Shown in pieces: positions 46,505 to 57,008 of a stretch of DNA of 64,000 bases. Both the position numbers and the translations under genes were made by a program. Below the pieces are notes generated by a model. It was given only the letters and a program-made list of their open reading frames with translations. It had not been told where the DNA came from and did no database searches. The DNA is from Lepiota brunneoincarnata. Its lineage: Eukaryota > Basidiomycota > Agaricomycetes > Agaricales > Agaricaceae. Every line of letters begins with the position of its first letter. The first letter of the stretch is position 1. The DNA lies in the NCBI GenBank assembly GCA_023014365.1, contig JAEBUN010000002.1, positions 1,736,001-1,800,000 of the forward strand, read 5' to 3'.

Positions 46505-48261
46505 ATGGGCAGCATCCTTTCGTCCACCTTTGAAGCTTTCTATGGCCCCTCTGCAGACAACGCCAAGCATAGGTCCACTGGCGAACCAGAGTTCAAATCG
46601 CTCAATGTCGCTATCATCGGTGGTGGCCTTGGGGGTCTAGCAGCAGCTGTTGCTCTTAGGAGGGCAGGTCACAAAGGTAATTAGATTCCATCTACATCAT
46701 TCCCAGTTGTCAATGCCTGCTTCGACAGTCGACATCTATGAGAGGAGAGACTTCAATGTTGAAGTCGGCGCCTCGATATCTTGTGCCGCAAACGGTACAC
46801 AATGGCTCCGAGAATGGGAGGTCGATATTCCGGACATGAAACCCGTTATTCTTATGAACCTTGTCATGCGAGACTGGGATACTGGCAAGATCTTGAACAA
46901 CTATAATCTCGACGGTTATGAGAAAGAGTGGGGGAATGTCTACAATATGTTCCACAGGCAAGATATGCACGCTACGCTCCTCAAAACAGCGACCTCCGCC
47001 GAAGGTCCCGGAACGCCTTGCAATGTTTATATTGACCACATGTACGTCATGGGTTGTCTTATTTGACCTCACCCCAGCGCTTCTAATACCACGTGACTGT
47101 AGCTGTGACACGGTCGATTCCGAAAAGGGTACTGCCACCTTCAAGAACGGACGCACCATTCGGGCGGACCTTATCATCGGGGCGGATGGAATCAGGGTAA
47201 GTGCCGTGCATCACAAGTACTTCTCGCCACTGAGCCCTTCCAGTCCGCGGTCAGGAAGAATATTGGTGTTGTGCCGGACATCAAGTCGGCTCCCCAAACT
47301 TGTTATCGCTGCAATGTCTTGACATCAGAAATCAAGAGGCTAGGCCTCGTCGATTATGCATACCAACCTGCCATGTGAGTTGTACTTTTTGGAGAAGGTG
47401 TTTCTCTCTGACATGGATTCTGTAGTCAATTTTGGGGTGGCATGCAAGGTCAAAATGGGCGCTCGAAGTATTACAAAATTGTCATGTCTCCCTGTTCTGG
47501 CGGCGAAGTCGTATCGTTTTATTGTAAGAGGCTCTCCAACTCCCATGAATTCAGATATTAATATATTTTTAGGCTTCATGCCCATGGAGCTTACCAACCA
47601 TCATGAAGAAGGTTTCACGTTCAAAGAAGTTCCAGTGCAGGATATTCTCACCGGTGCTTATGACGAACTCGATCCCGACTGTCGGGCTTTGCTGCTGAAC
47701 TCGGTTGAACGCATGCCATGGCGCCTCTATGTCCATCAACCTTACACTGTGAGCTTACATTTAGTGATCACCTCAAGCATCAAGATCTAACATATGCACA
47801 GCACTGGTTTAAGGATCAGACTTGTCTTCTAGGAGATGCTGCTCATCCCATGATGCCTCATCAATCGCAAGGTGCATGCCAGGCCATCGAGGACGCAGCC
47901 GCGCTCGGGATTATCTTCTCATCTAAGTATGCGCGGTTCACTCACGATATCAAGGCTGGTCTGGAGCTCTACGAACGGATTCGCAAACCTCGTGCGACCA
48001 GGGTCCAGATGGCGAGTGCCAGGGCCACTGAAAATCTCAACGAGAGAATCGGATTCACGAGCTTGACGCCTCACGCTGCAGAGCTGTGCGCCAAGGAAGG
48101 AAAACTCACCGGTATGTTCAAGTATTTTCTGCCCCAGCGCATTATACTTATTCCACTTCCACTCTGGTGTAGTCAACGAGATGAACTCGTACAGGATGCA
48201 CGACCACATTACCGAGGAGGTGGCCCAACTCTATCCTGTCACTGAGGCTGCGAAGTTGTAA
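46505..48261 (+). CDS. FAD-dependent aromatic monooxygenase (salicylate hydroxylase-like)
   Basis: Class A flavoprotein hydroxylase. The dinucleotide motif is NVAIIGGGLGGLAAAVALRRAG, then VDIYERRDFNVEVGASI after an intron; the DG motif is LIIGADGIRSAVR across an intron; the GD motif is CLLGDAAHPMMPHQSQGACQAIEDA. The residues RQDMHATLL and the GFT-like middle are typical of salicylate 1-hydroxylase and related fungal enzymes. About eight exons, all joined in phase; the last exon gives NEMNSYRMHDHITEEVAQLYP and TAA at 48259-48261. About 450 residues; no signal peptide. The true substrate (salicylate, 6-hydroxynicotinate-like or other) cannot be fixed from sequence. Confidence 0.87.
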
Positions 48262-48544
48262 TCTTCTTTCGTTGCTTCCGGGTTTGGCATGCATTACTTG
48301 TTCCATACTTCGCAATATATTTATATGTAGAATAATATGTTCTATATAATGCATAGATTTTCTGAATCAGCCAATGAATGAACCAACAAAGACACAAATA
48401 GACACAAACTCTTAGTATCAAATATACTTACCAGGCAAGCCTCTAGCTGTACAGGATCAAGCCACCCACGGGAAGTACCGATAGTCATTGCTCGATAGAC
48501 GAAATTATCATCAACCCCATCCCCCCCCCTCTCAAGACTTCAAG

Positions 48545-50048
48545 ATGAGGTACGTTGCATTTCTGTATTGTCTGCGACGGGCATGACTAACGAGGTTACC
48601 ACAGTCACCGTAAGGTTTGTTACCAGGCCTGTCTTGTCTTGCGGATACCTCATTCTTGATCACAGTATGAGGCTCCCCGCCACGGGTCTCTTGGTTTTCT
48701 CCCAAGAAAACGCTCTGCCCGTCACCGTGGAAAGGTCAAGTCTTTCCCCAAGGTGTGTCTGAGAAGTTAGTCGTTATTTGGAAGAAGTAGTGATATAATT
48801 GTGATTGTGTAGGATGACCCCAAGAAGCCCGTCCACTTGACTGCCTTCATGGGCTACAAGGCTGGAATGACTCATGTCGTTCGTGATCTTGACCGACCAG
48901 GCTCCAGTATGCGTTCCTGTCATGGCTCTTCATTTCGGCGTCTTACGGTGTTTTGCAGAGATGCACAAGCGCGAAGTTGTGGAAGCAGTGACCGTTGTCG
49001 AGGCGCCACCGATGATCGTAGTTGGTGTTGTTGGTTATGTTGAGACTCCCCGCGGCCTGCGCACTCTCACCACCGTCTGGGCCACTCATCTTTCCGACGA
49101 GGTCAGACGTCGCTTCTACAAGAACTGGTACCGTTCGAAGAAGAAGGCCTTTACACGTTATGCTAAGAAGCACGCTGAGGACAGTGGGAAGTCCGCTGCC
49201 CGCGAGCTCGAGCGTATCCGCAAATACTGCACCGTCGTTCGTGTCCTCGCCCACACACAGCTCAAGATGACTGGCCTCAAACAGAAGAAGGCACACCTCA
49301 TGGAGATCCAGATCAACGGTGGTTCCATCGCGGACAAGGTTGAATATGGGTATGGCTTGTTCGAAAAGCCTGTGGAAGTGTCCGGTCTCTTCGAGCAGGA
49401 TGAGGTCGTTGATGTTATCGCAGTCACTAAGGGTCATGGGTTTGAAGGTGTTACTCACCGTTGGGGAACTAAGAAGCTTCCTCGCAAGACTCACAAGGGT
49501 CTTCGCAAGGTCGCTTGTATCGGTGCATGGCATCCTTCCAAAGTAATGTTCTCTGTTGCTCGTGCCGGTCAAAGTGCGTAGTTGTGCAGTTTCTGCGGTT
49601 TTGCGCTACGTCTCTGATGGTTGTTTTCAAACATACAGATGGTTACCACCATCGCACTGAACTTAACAAGAAGATTTACCGTATCGGATCTGGTACTGAT
49701 GACGCCAACGCCTCGACAGAGGCTGATGTCACGAAGAAGACCATCACACCAATGGGCGGCTTCCCTCATTATGGCATTGTCAAAAACGACTTCCTGCTGC
49801 TGAAGGGATCGATACCTGGAACTAAGAAGCGTGTCGTTACCATTCGCAAGTCACTCATGGTACATACATCTCGTCGGGATCTCGAGAAGGTGCAGCTCAA
49901 GTTTATCGATACATCGTCAAAATTCGGTGTAGGTGTCCTTTACTTGAAATGCTTCTTAAGATATTAACAACGGTTGATACAGCACGGCTCCTTCCAAACC
50001 TTCGAAGAAAAGGCCGCGTTCCTGGGAACACTCAAGGCCCGGGCATAA
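48545..50048 (+). CDS. RPL3: 60S ribosomal protein L3 (uL3)
   Basis: Core large-subunit protein near the peptidyl-transferase centre. Exon 1 is just 5 nt (48545-48549, ATG AG) and exon 2 just 10 nt (48605-48614), together coding MSHRK; exon 3 starts at 48666 with [17 protein letters not shown]. Then [36 protein letters not shown], the long central exon with [20 protein letters not shown] (the loop with the methylated His), [17 protein letters not shown] and the final [14 protein letters not shown]. Seven exons; TAA at 50046-50048. About 388 residues, as in other eukaryotes. Codon use is biased to C/G-ending codons, as expected for high expression. Confidence 0.96.
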
Positions 50049-50301
50049 TTTTTTTCTCATTATCACATACATTGTTTTTGTGCTTTTATGATATGAATAC
50101 ACAACATGAATACTAGTCATGCATGGCAGTGAGCGTGAGAAGAATTGGCTCGAAAAGGGAGACCAAAAAGTTTTGCGTTGCATCCAACGCGTCTGTCCGC
50201 CGGCGTTCATACAGTGCAAGTCGCGGTGAGTGTTGTCTGTGCTCTGCCTGTGCCCTGTCTTATAACACACCTAACTACTAGGATGACTGCACGTCTCCTT
50301 A

Positions 50302-52275
50302 ATGCTCAGAGCGTCCTCGCTGGGCCTCCCTCCAATCCTCATTCCCATCCTCCCCCAATGCTTCCGAGGCTCCAGGGTGACTCTCTGCCAGAGGCCGTTT
50401 CTTTTTCCCTGCAGATCTTCTGCTCTTCATATGCCAGTCCAGCCACGTCAAAGCGACGACGCGCAACCCCACACCGGGAGTTTCCGACCAGATGGTGCTG
50501 CATGTCGTATCTCCTCTCCAATAGCAGGCGAACAATCATGGTCGAGCCAGCCGGTGGGCGGCGTAGAAGCTGGTCGAGGGAAAGAAAACGGTCTAGAGGA
50601 TTTTGTTCAGGAATCCGCAATCGAGGTGGATCTCGCGTCGGGGGTGGCGACAATGAAAATCGTGGAAAACGATGGGGAGCGAGTGATGGTACCGTCTCTC
50701 AAACAATATGTTCAAAAAATACCGTTCCTATCTGGACGGCCCTGGGAAAGACAGCCAGTCAAAACTCTCCGCCAAGATCCAAGAAACGGCTGCAAGGATC
50801 CACGGAAGATATTTATACCCTCTCTGGAAGGCGACCTGGTGGACACCGAACGTTTGCACGGGGATATGCTCTATGTACTAGCAACTACTTGCTCAGCCGA
50901 GGACGGCTGGAACGCCTATGGTGTCCTCTCAAGACTTCAGCACCTCTACGATACTGCAGAAGACGTCACCGAACCTTTCCATCCCATTCCCTTCGCTCAT
51001 CTTCATCGCCTTGCACGTGTTATAGCCCAAAACCGCCCCAAAACCCGTGCACAGTTCCTGCGACTACTCTCTGTTCTGACGACGATACAAAACTGCGGGG
51101 GCAAGATTCACCTGCACGAGTGGAACGCACTCATCGACCATGCTGGGAAGGGCCTGAGAAAGTTGCGTCCCGAAGATTTCAATAACTCTCTTAGCATCTA
51201 CTACGACATGATCTACAACCGCCCCCCCGGTTCCCGGTTTTCAAATTCTGGTTTCGATGATATTTTTAATTCCTGTTATGAGGACCACCCCCTGCACCAT
51301 TCAGGTTACCATCACGCTCCACCTCCGGCCGTCGAACCCGATATTCATACCTACACAACCTTAATTGATATTGCTGCCCGGACCAATCATCCCCCACTAT
51401 TGCAACGCGCCACCGCGCTCCTTAAACAAGCCAAACTACCGCCAAACAGGATTACCCACCTGACGTTGCTCAAATATTTCACCGCCAGAAAGCAGCTATC
51501 CGGTGTTCGCTCTACTCTCGTCAAGATGAGGGAACAGAAACTGGAACTCGGGGTGGACGGTCTCAATTCCTGCATGTGGGCCTACGGTCACGGCGGCAGA
51601 GTGGACGTGGTCATGATAATCTACCGCCTACTTCGTCATAATTTAATCCCAGAAGAGTACGATGGCGAAGATAACATTGCTTCTGTGGCGGAGCAGCTTC
51701 GAGTCGAGGAGGGAATCATCATCTCTCCTAATTGGAAACCGAACGAGGTGACCTTCACACTCATGATTCAGACGATGGCCTATCATAGGAACCTTCTCGC
51801 CGCATTGAGTGTCTTTATTGACATGCTGTCTACTCCTAATGTTGAACAGGGCGCACCACTTGTCATAGACGAGAATGGTGATCTACAACCAGCGACTTAC
51901 TCGCCTACCGTTCACATCTTCCGCGCCATTTTCCTGGGTTTCTCCCGTCATGGCATTGGCCCGTGTATCAAGCCGCGCACTCCGAGCGACCTGAGCGCGG
52001 GTCTAGAGGCGCCCGAATGGAACCTCGAGAATCTGCAAAACATATTTGAGAATTTTCTTCGGCTTCCGCCGGATACCCAGATCTCCGAGTCCACCATTTT
52101 CTGGATCCTCAACTCTTTTAGCAAGACAAGCGACCACGATATAGAACTGCTGCGGACCGTTTGGTCGCAGATGGAGAACCGGTTCGGGACGTTTAAAGGA
52201 GGGCCAAAGCACAGGTTGACAAAGTGGAGATACAAGCTGTTCCCGGAGACCCAGAAAATGGCGGACTCAGGCTGA
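50302..52275 (+). CDS. Pentatricopeptide-repeat protein, probably mitochondrial
   Basis: Intronless gene of 657 residues. The start region (LRASSLGLPPILIPILPQCFRGSR after Met) is hydrophobic and basic with no acidic residue, consistent with a mitochondrial targeting sequence. From about residue 340 on, degenerate PPR units can be seen: VEPDIHTYTTLIDIAART, PPNRITHLTLLKYF, ELGVDGLNSCMWAYG, WKPNEVTFTLMIQTM and TYSPTVHIFRAIFLGF. Such proteins bind organellar RNA for processing or translation; the RNA target is unknown. Lack of introns stands out in this window. Convergent with the AMMECR1 gene. Confidence 0.85.
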   Translation: MLRASSLGLPPILIPILPQCFRGSRVTLCQRPFLFPCRSSALHMPVQPRQSDDAQPHTGSFRPDGAACRISSPIAGEQSWSSQPVGGVEAGRGKENGLEDFVQESAIEVDLASGVATMKIVENDGERVMVPSLKQYVQKIPFLSGRPWERQPVKTLRQDPRNGCKDPRKIFIPSLEGDLVDTERLHGDMLYVLATTCSAEDGWNAYGVLSRLQHLYDTAEDVTEPFHPIPFAHLHRLARVIAQNRPKTRAQFLRLLSVLTTIQNCGGKIHLHEWNALIDHAGKGLRKLRPEDFNNSLSIYYDMIYNRPPGSRFSNSGFDDIFNSCYEDHPLHHSGYHHAPPPAVEPDIHTYTTLIDIAARTNHPPLLQRATALLKQAKLPPNRITHLTLLKYFTARKQLSGVRSTLVKMREQKLELGVDGLNSCMWAYGHGGRVDVVMIIYRLLRHNLIPEEYDGEDNIASVAEQLRVEEGIIISPNWKPNEVTFTLMIQTMAYHRNLLAALSVFIDMLSTPNVEQGAPLVIDENGDLQPATYSPTVHIFRAIFLGFSRHGIGPCIKPRTPSDLSAGLEAPEWNLENLQNIFENFLRLPPDTQISESTIFWILNSFSKTSDHDIELLRTVWSQMENRFGTFKGGPKHRLTKWRYKLFPETQKMADSG

Positions 52276-52407
52276 ATACTCCTCCGGATCGACTCAACGG
52301 CCGAAAACATGGAATTGTCCGCTTCCTCCATGATGTCTATTGTACAGCATTGCATGACCACTATTGACTACCCAAACCCCTGATTCATCCTGACTCAGGC
52401 ATTGGTG

Positions 52408-53409
52408 TCAATCTTCTGCACTGGCCTCCTTCCTCTCCTTCCGCTCCCTCCACTGGATGTATTCTTCCCACGTCACGTAGCACTTCTTGCTCTGGTATCT
52501 CCGGAGTTTGATGCTCCTGCGAAGGTCCTCGGTGATGTTGCCATTCCATCCTGCCTTTTGGATGGCACTGTCTATGGCTTCAAGTTTGTCCCAGCCTTGC
52601 TCTGGCATGACTTCGGGGAGATACGTAGCGGAGAAAGACCTATAGGAGGACAAACGGGGCAAATTTGGAGTAGAGGATAATGGGGAAGGTGTGCCCGAGG
52701 AAGACGGGGTGACCAAGGAGGGATGAGGGAAAGTAATGTAGATTCCGTGTACTCCAACTGTCCAGTCGAGGTATGACTGTGCATCCTCAAAATCGGTGAG
52801 CAATGAAACACTGTTGGTTGGGGGTAGTATATCGAAGATTCAAAACACAAAGGTGGGGGGTGGATAGAATAGGATGAAAGAAGGAAGCAAAAAAAAAAAT
52901 TGTCAATATAGATGTCCAGTTATTCGAAACAAAAAAGTTGAACCCAGCAATGAGACAACGATGAAGCACATACCCGCATTCAAGTGACTCCAACTCGCTT
53001 TTGTCTATCTTTCTGAAACGGGAATCTCGGAAGGCACTTATAAGTGCATACTCGGCGAGACCTCCTCTAATGGGCATAGGCTCAAAATTGCCGATGCAGC
53101 CTCGCAGGCGAGATGGACGTCCTGGGCGGGTCGAGCGCGTGTTCCAGGTCACGAACAATGGGCTGTGAACATCCCCGCACACCACCCCAATAATGGATCA
53201 GTTGCTCGAACTGAGGCTGAGAGAACAACCTCGAGGGGCACGTACTACTTCTCGTCAGGAAATGCAGGGGGGATGGGCTTTGCATGAGCAAGCGCACAAT
53301 AGAGTGCATCAAAGGCTTGGTAGCAGTGCTCGGGAATGCAAACGTCGTGCGCTGCTTCGGGTTCGAGGTCCTTCAGCTCTGCCGCTGGGCTGTGTGGGAC
53401 CAGTGCCAT
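52408..53409 (-). CDS. AMMECR1-domain protein
   Basis: Widespread AMMECR1 family; biochemical role unclear. The model starts at 53409 (ALVPHSPAAELKD after Met); an ATG at 53469 would add 20 residues. Exon 1 ends CALAHAKPIPPAFPDEKY, joined to PLFVTWNTRST; the signature LRGCIGNF is present intact, then AEYALISAFRDSRFR, LESLECG joined to VSLLTDFEDAQSYLDW, VGVHGIYITFPHP, and the C-terminal block MPEQGWDKLEAIDSAIQKAGW with TEDLRRSIKLRRYQS and YVTWEEYIQW. A Ser/Pro insert (TPSSSGTPSPLSSTPNLP) interrupts the domain, as in other fungi. Three or four exons, about 250 residues. Confidence 0.9.
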
Positions 53410-54047
53410 GGGGAAGGCTACTCGGAAGAGCGAGCGCAGGAACGAGAGCAGAGACAGAGTGAAGGGCAACTAGGGGGAGAGGTGGGCCGAAGGCGCTGGA
53501 AGGGCCAAGTGAGCTTTATATATGCGAGTATATATATTTCTTGGCCTTACGACAGGAATGAGGGACCGTCCGGGCAGGTGGAGGATATGTGTGCTTGTCA
53601 GTGGATCGATGGCAGGATGAACTAAAGAGAGCCGAATGATCCACATCCCGTGTCTTGTTTTATATATGATCGTTTTATAATAAACGATGATGCATGATTC
53701 CAGAGTGAAAAACAATCCATAAGGCGGACATGACATATGTACTTAAGGTAGGTAGTGCAGATATAAGCTAGATAAAGCGGGCCTGGGTAAAAAAAAAAGA
53801 AGGTAAATGAGATTTTAGGCTCGGGAATCCAAAGTCCGAGGGTCAGACGGGATGCGATCATGTCGTGGTAGAGAGTGTGTGAGAAAAGAAATAGAGATAG
53901 CGGTGGAGATGAAGAAATATGTGATCACGGGCCTGATGATAGATGATATTGAGACCAGATAAGAAAAGAATAAGGAAAAAAAAAGGGAACGAGAGATCAA
54001 AGGAATGTCGGATGAAGAGAGTGCAGGAATGGCAGTAGCGTAGGGTG
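53410..54047. other. Intergenic between two minus-strand genes
   Basis: Promoter of the AMMECR1 gene plus 3' flank of the Rab gene. A/T-rich with TATATATG-like segments at 53517-53532 and 53660-53670. No coding or RNA feature recognised. Confidence 0.45.
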
Positions 54048-55369
54048 CTAACAGCAACTCCAACTCCCTGACCGCTGTTGTTGTGCCTTTTGGCGAGCCT
54101 CCTCTTCGTCCGCCTGGGCAGACCAGGCGGGTGTGCTGACCCTCGACAAGAACACACTGTCACGCTTCTTAAGCTCATTTTCTTGCTCGATCACATCCTT
54201 CCTGACGATGATGGCGGAAATGAGGTGGTCGAAGAGACTCTGAATGCCTGGAAACGATCGTCAGCTGGGCACGTCGATCACGAATTCGGAGAGCACGCGT
54301 ACCAATGTCGTCCTTGGCAGACACTTCGAACAACTCCATTCCCTTACTAAGACCCCACTCTTGTTCTTCGTTATCTGCATCCACAGCATACTCGTCTTCC
54401 TCCTCAATGCTGTTACTGCTGTTATCTCCGTGGCCATCCCACCCGCCTCCGAACCCAAAGTGCGAGCCAAAACGGGACGACTGTGGTGTACGAGAACCGG
54501 AACTTGCGTTGGATCGCGTAAGCGAGCCTGCGGTGCGGGGGCGGGTCTGGACGTTGGTCTTGCTTCTCTGAAGCGCAGACGCACGGCTGGAGGGAAGATC
54601 GAGATAAGCCGGAGTTTCAGGGGAGACAGGAGGAGATGAGGGGGCAGAATGGGACCGGAGGCCGGGGAATGAAGTGAGACGAGGACGAATGTAGGAGAGT
54701 GTGGATGGTGGCGGCGGTGGCGGCGGAGGGGGTTGAGGTCGCAGCGGGGGGAACCAGTTGTGGAGGGAGAGGCGAGCGAGGTCAGGCGTAACTTGGCGGT
54801 GCTGGTGGAGATCTGCCTTGGCTCCAACAATATAGATGATGAGCTCAGGGGGGCAGTTCTTCTTCAATTCTAGGAAGCCCCGTGAGTGGTCGCACACAGG
54901 GTTGCAGAGGCAGGCGTACCTTGAAGCCAGCCGCGAATATCTTCAAAGGTAGATGAATTCGTGATATCATACAAAAGGAGTGCGGCGTTCGCTCCTAAGT
55001 TGAGTGGTGGGTGAGTGGGATAAGATAGCCGGTGTGCAAGTCAGTCACCTCGATAGTACATAGGCGCCTTGCAGAACGTAGATGAACACAAAAAAAGAAG
55101 AAAAAGGACTGTGCAAGGCAAAGACACACCATGCTCCGGAATCGCTCCTGACCCGCAGTATCCCACAGCTGAAGGCGGACTTTGAGGCCGCTGACGACAA
55201 CCTTCTTGGTCACGAAGGAGGCGCCGCTTGTAGAGGTGGTGTTCTTGGGGTCGAACTTATTCTGGGTATAGCGGTAGAGGAGAGAGGTCTTGCCAACGCC
55301 CGAATTTCCCATGATGACAATCTTGCTGTCAATACCATGGTCGTAGCGGGATCCGTCGTAGGGGTCCAT
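54048..55369 (-). CDS. Rab-family small GTPase with long proline-rich insert
   Basis: Vesicle-traffic GTPase nearest in motif style to Rab5/Rab22. Start 55369. G1 is GNSGVGKTS, switch I region [14 protein letters not shown]3 WDTAGQERF, then [17 protein letters not shown]4 GAKADL. Between G4 and G5 lies an unusual ~135-residue low-complexity insert (poly-Pro near 54700-54735, then Ser/Arg-rich and an acidic stretch [16 protein letters not shown]). G5 follows as FEVSAKDD, then a helix and a tail ending in CC, the double-cysteine geranylgeranylation site, with TAG at 54048-54050. Five or six exons. The insert is in frame within a single exon, so it is translated unless spliced cryptically. Confidence 0.88.
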
Positions 55370-55519
55370 GGGTGGAGGACCACCGCGGCGAGAGAAAGAG
55401 GAGACTATATGCGTCAAAACAAGACAACCATCCCTTTCCACTCTTCCTTTTTCGGCCAGAACCAGCTTGGTTTGGCTTGGTTTGGCCCGTACATACATTG
55501 TGTGGTCAAATCTATCTAC

Positions 55520-56220
55520 CTACTCCTGCGACACTACCGGGAACTCAAACACAACATCCTTCCCTGTCAGGCGACGGTATACCGACGAGAACGAGTCAAG
55601 CTTGTACTCGAGTGATGTTGCGTCCTTCGGAGTCAAGGAACCTGCGCAACAAACTTGTCATTATCTCTCCGAGAGGCACGCATTTACCAACCACCTACAC
55701 TTTCAGCAGTTTCGAGCCGTCAACCCCAACACGGGTCCTCTTTCCGACAATCTCGGTGGGGAAAACCAGATCCTCGAGGATCTTTTCGTGTACATTCGTG
55801 AGCGTACGGCTGCGCGGCCTCTTTTGCTTGACGCGGGAGGTTCGTGTTGGTCTGCGCAGCATCCGACGCTGAGCGATAAAAACAACATGGCGGTCAGAGA
55901 ACTTCTTTTCGAGTTCCCGTGTCAATCTGTAATGGATATTAAACCTAATGAAAATGCACATCGTTAGATCTAGCCCACCTAGCCTGCACTTTGTGGAAAG
56001 CTTTCAATTGAGGAACGGGGACAAATATGACAATGGCCTTCTTTCCACCACGAACATCAACCTCACGGGCAGCAGAAATTTGGAGAGCCCGAAGTTCATT
56101 CTTGAGTTCGGGGACATTGTTCTCGAGGTCGACCAGCGCTTGGGCAACGGCGGTCTCAGTCTCATCGGGGGGCACGTTCGGTGCGTTTGCGGTACGAAGA
56201 ATCTTGTGATTGACGGACAT
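55520..56220 (-). CDS. RPS7: 40S ribosomal protein S7 (eS7)
   Basis: Small-subunit protein near the platform. Start 56220 ([19 protein letters not shown] after Met). Further blocks: [45 protein letters not shown], then after an intron [40 protein letters not shown], and the last exon [20 protein letters not shown] with [18 protein letters not shown] at 55520-55522. Three or four exons, about 195-200 residues, standard length. Follows CNS1 in the same direction and precedes the Rab gene by 150 bp. Confidence 0.95.
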
Positions 56221-57008
56221 TTTGACGAAGAGCCCTACCAAGGTAAAACCATCATCAGCTCAACATCCATATCCTAAATGTCCCATCCAGCTCGATGAAC
56301 GCCGACTCCATGTCTGCAGCCCGACGGACCGAGCGATATCGCTGAAGACTACCGCCTGAAGGACGAATAGACATGAATCATACTCACCAGACCTTTTGAC
56401 AACGGCGACGACGGATGGAGGTTTTCTGGCTGGACAGAAACGGTGGGGGGAATGAAAGCAACAAAGCCAAACTAACGTGTGACTCTCCTTCCTGATATGG
56501 AGAGCACCTTGTGTCTGGCTCAGTTTCTTTGGGATCCTCGCTCGCGCCCTCGTTCATTTCTCGTAGCCGCCCATGGAGGGCTCGTGGCCGGAAACACTTC
56601 TTCCCGGACAATAAATCCACCCTAAAGTTCTCCACGAAAACCGAGCGCAACCGGAGACACTCCTCAACCTCCCCATGCCGGTCGGCAAGGATGACCGCTG
56701 ACATTTGTGACTTCCATACCAGCCGCACACGCCCTATCTATTTCGCTTGACCCCCCATCTTCCCTGCTGCTGTCCGCTTGTTCTCGGATAGATAAAGATA
56801 TACCCACTTTATTTGGGTGAACCTTGTACCCGGAATCAACGATCTGCGACTGGCCCGGGGGAAGAGAGCCTGATAACAAAAAGCGTAATGTGTGACATCA
56901 CTATAGCAGAATACGAGAGAAACACTATTCGGACCTCGAATGTCCCCTGTTCCGAACGATGCCCAACACCTGACCCCAATGGGCAATGATTCTCTCACCT
57001 CCCAGATT
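56221..57008. other. Intergenic CNS1-RPS7, with an unassigned open frame
   Basis: About 790 bp upstream of RPS7. A minus-strand open frame at 56384-56704 (starting SAVILADRHGEVEECLRLR after Met) has fairly protein-like composition and could be a small gene or an upstream exon, but no family was recognised. The rest is presumably the RPS7 promoter. Confidence 0.35.

Noticed and set aside
48943..49572. 209-codon antisense open frame over RPL3
   Set aside because: Shadow frame caused by strong codon bias of the ribosomal protein gene.
50145..51185. 346-codon plus-strand open frame overlapping the PPR gene
   Set aside because: Arg/Ser/Pro-rich shadow of the 657-residue PPR frame, no family features.
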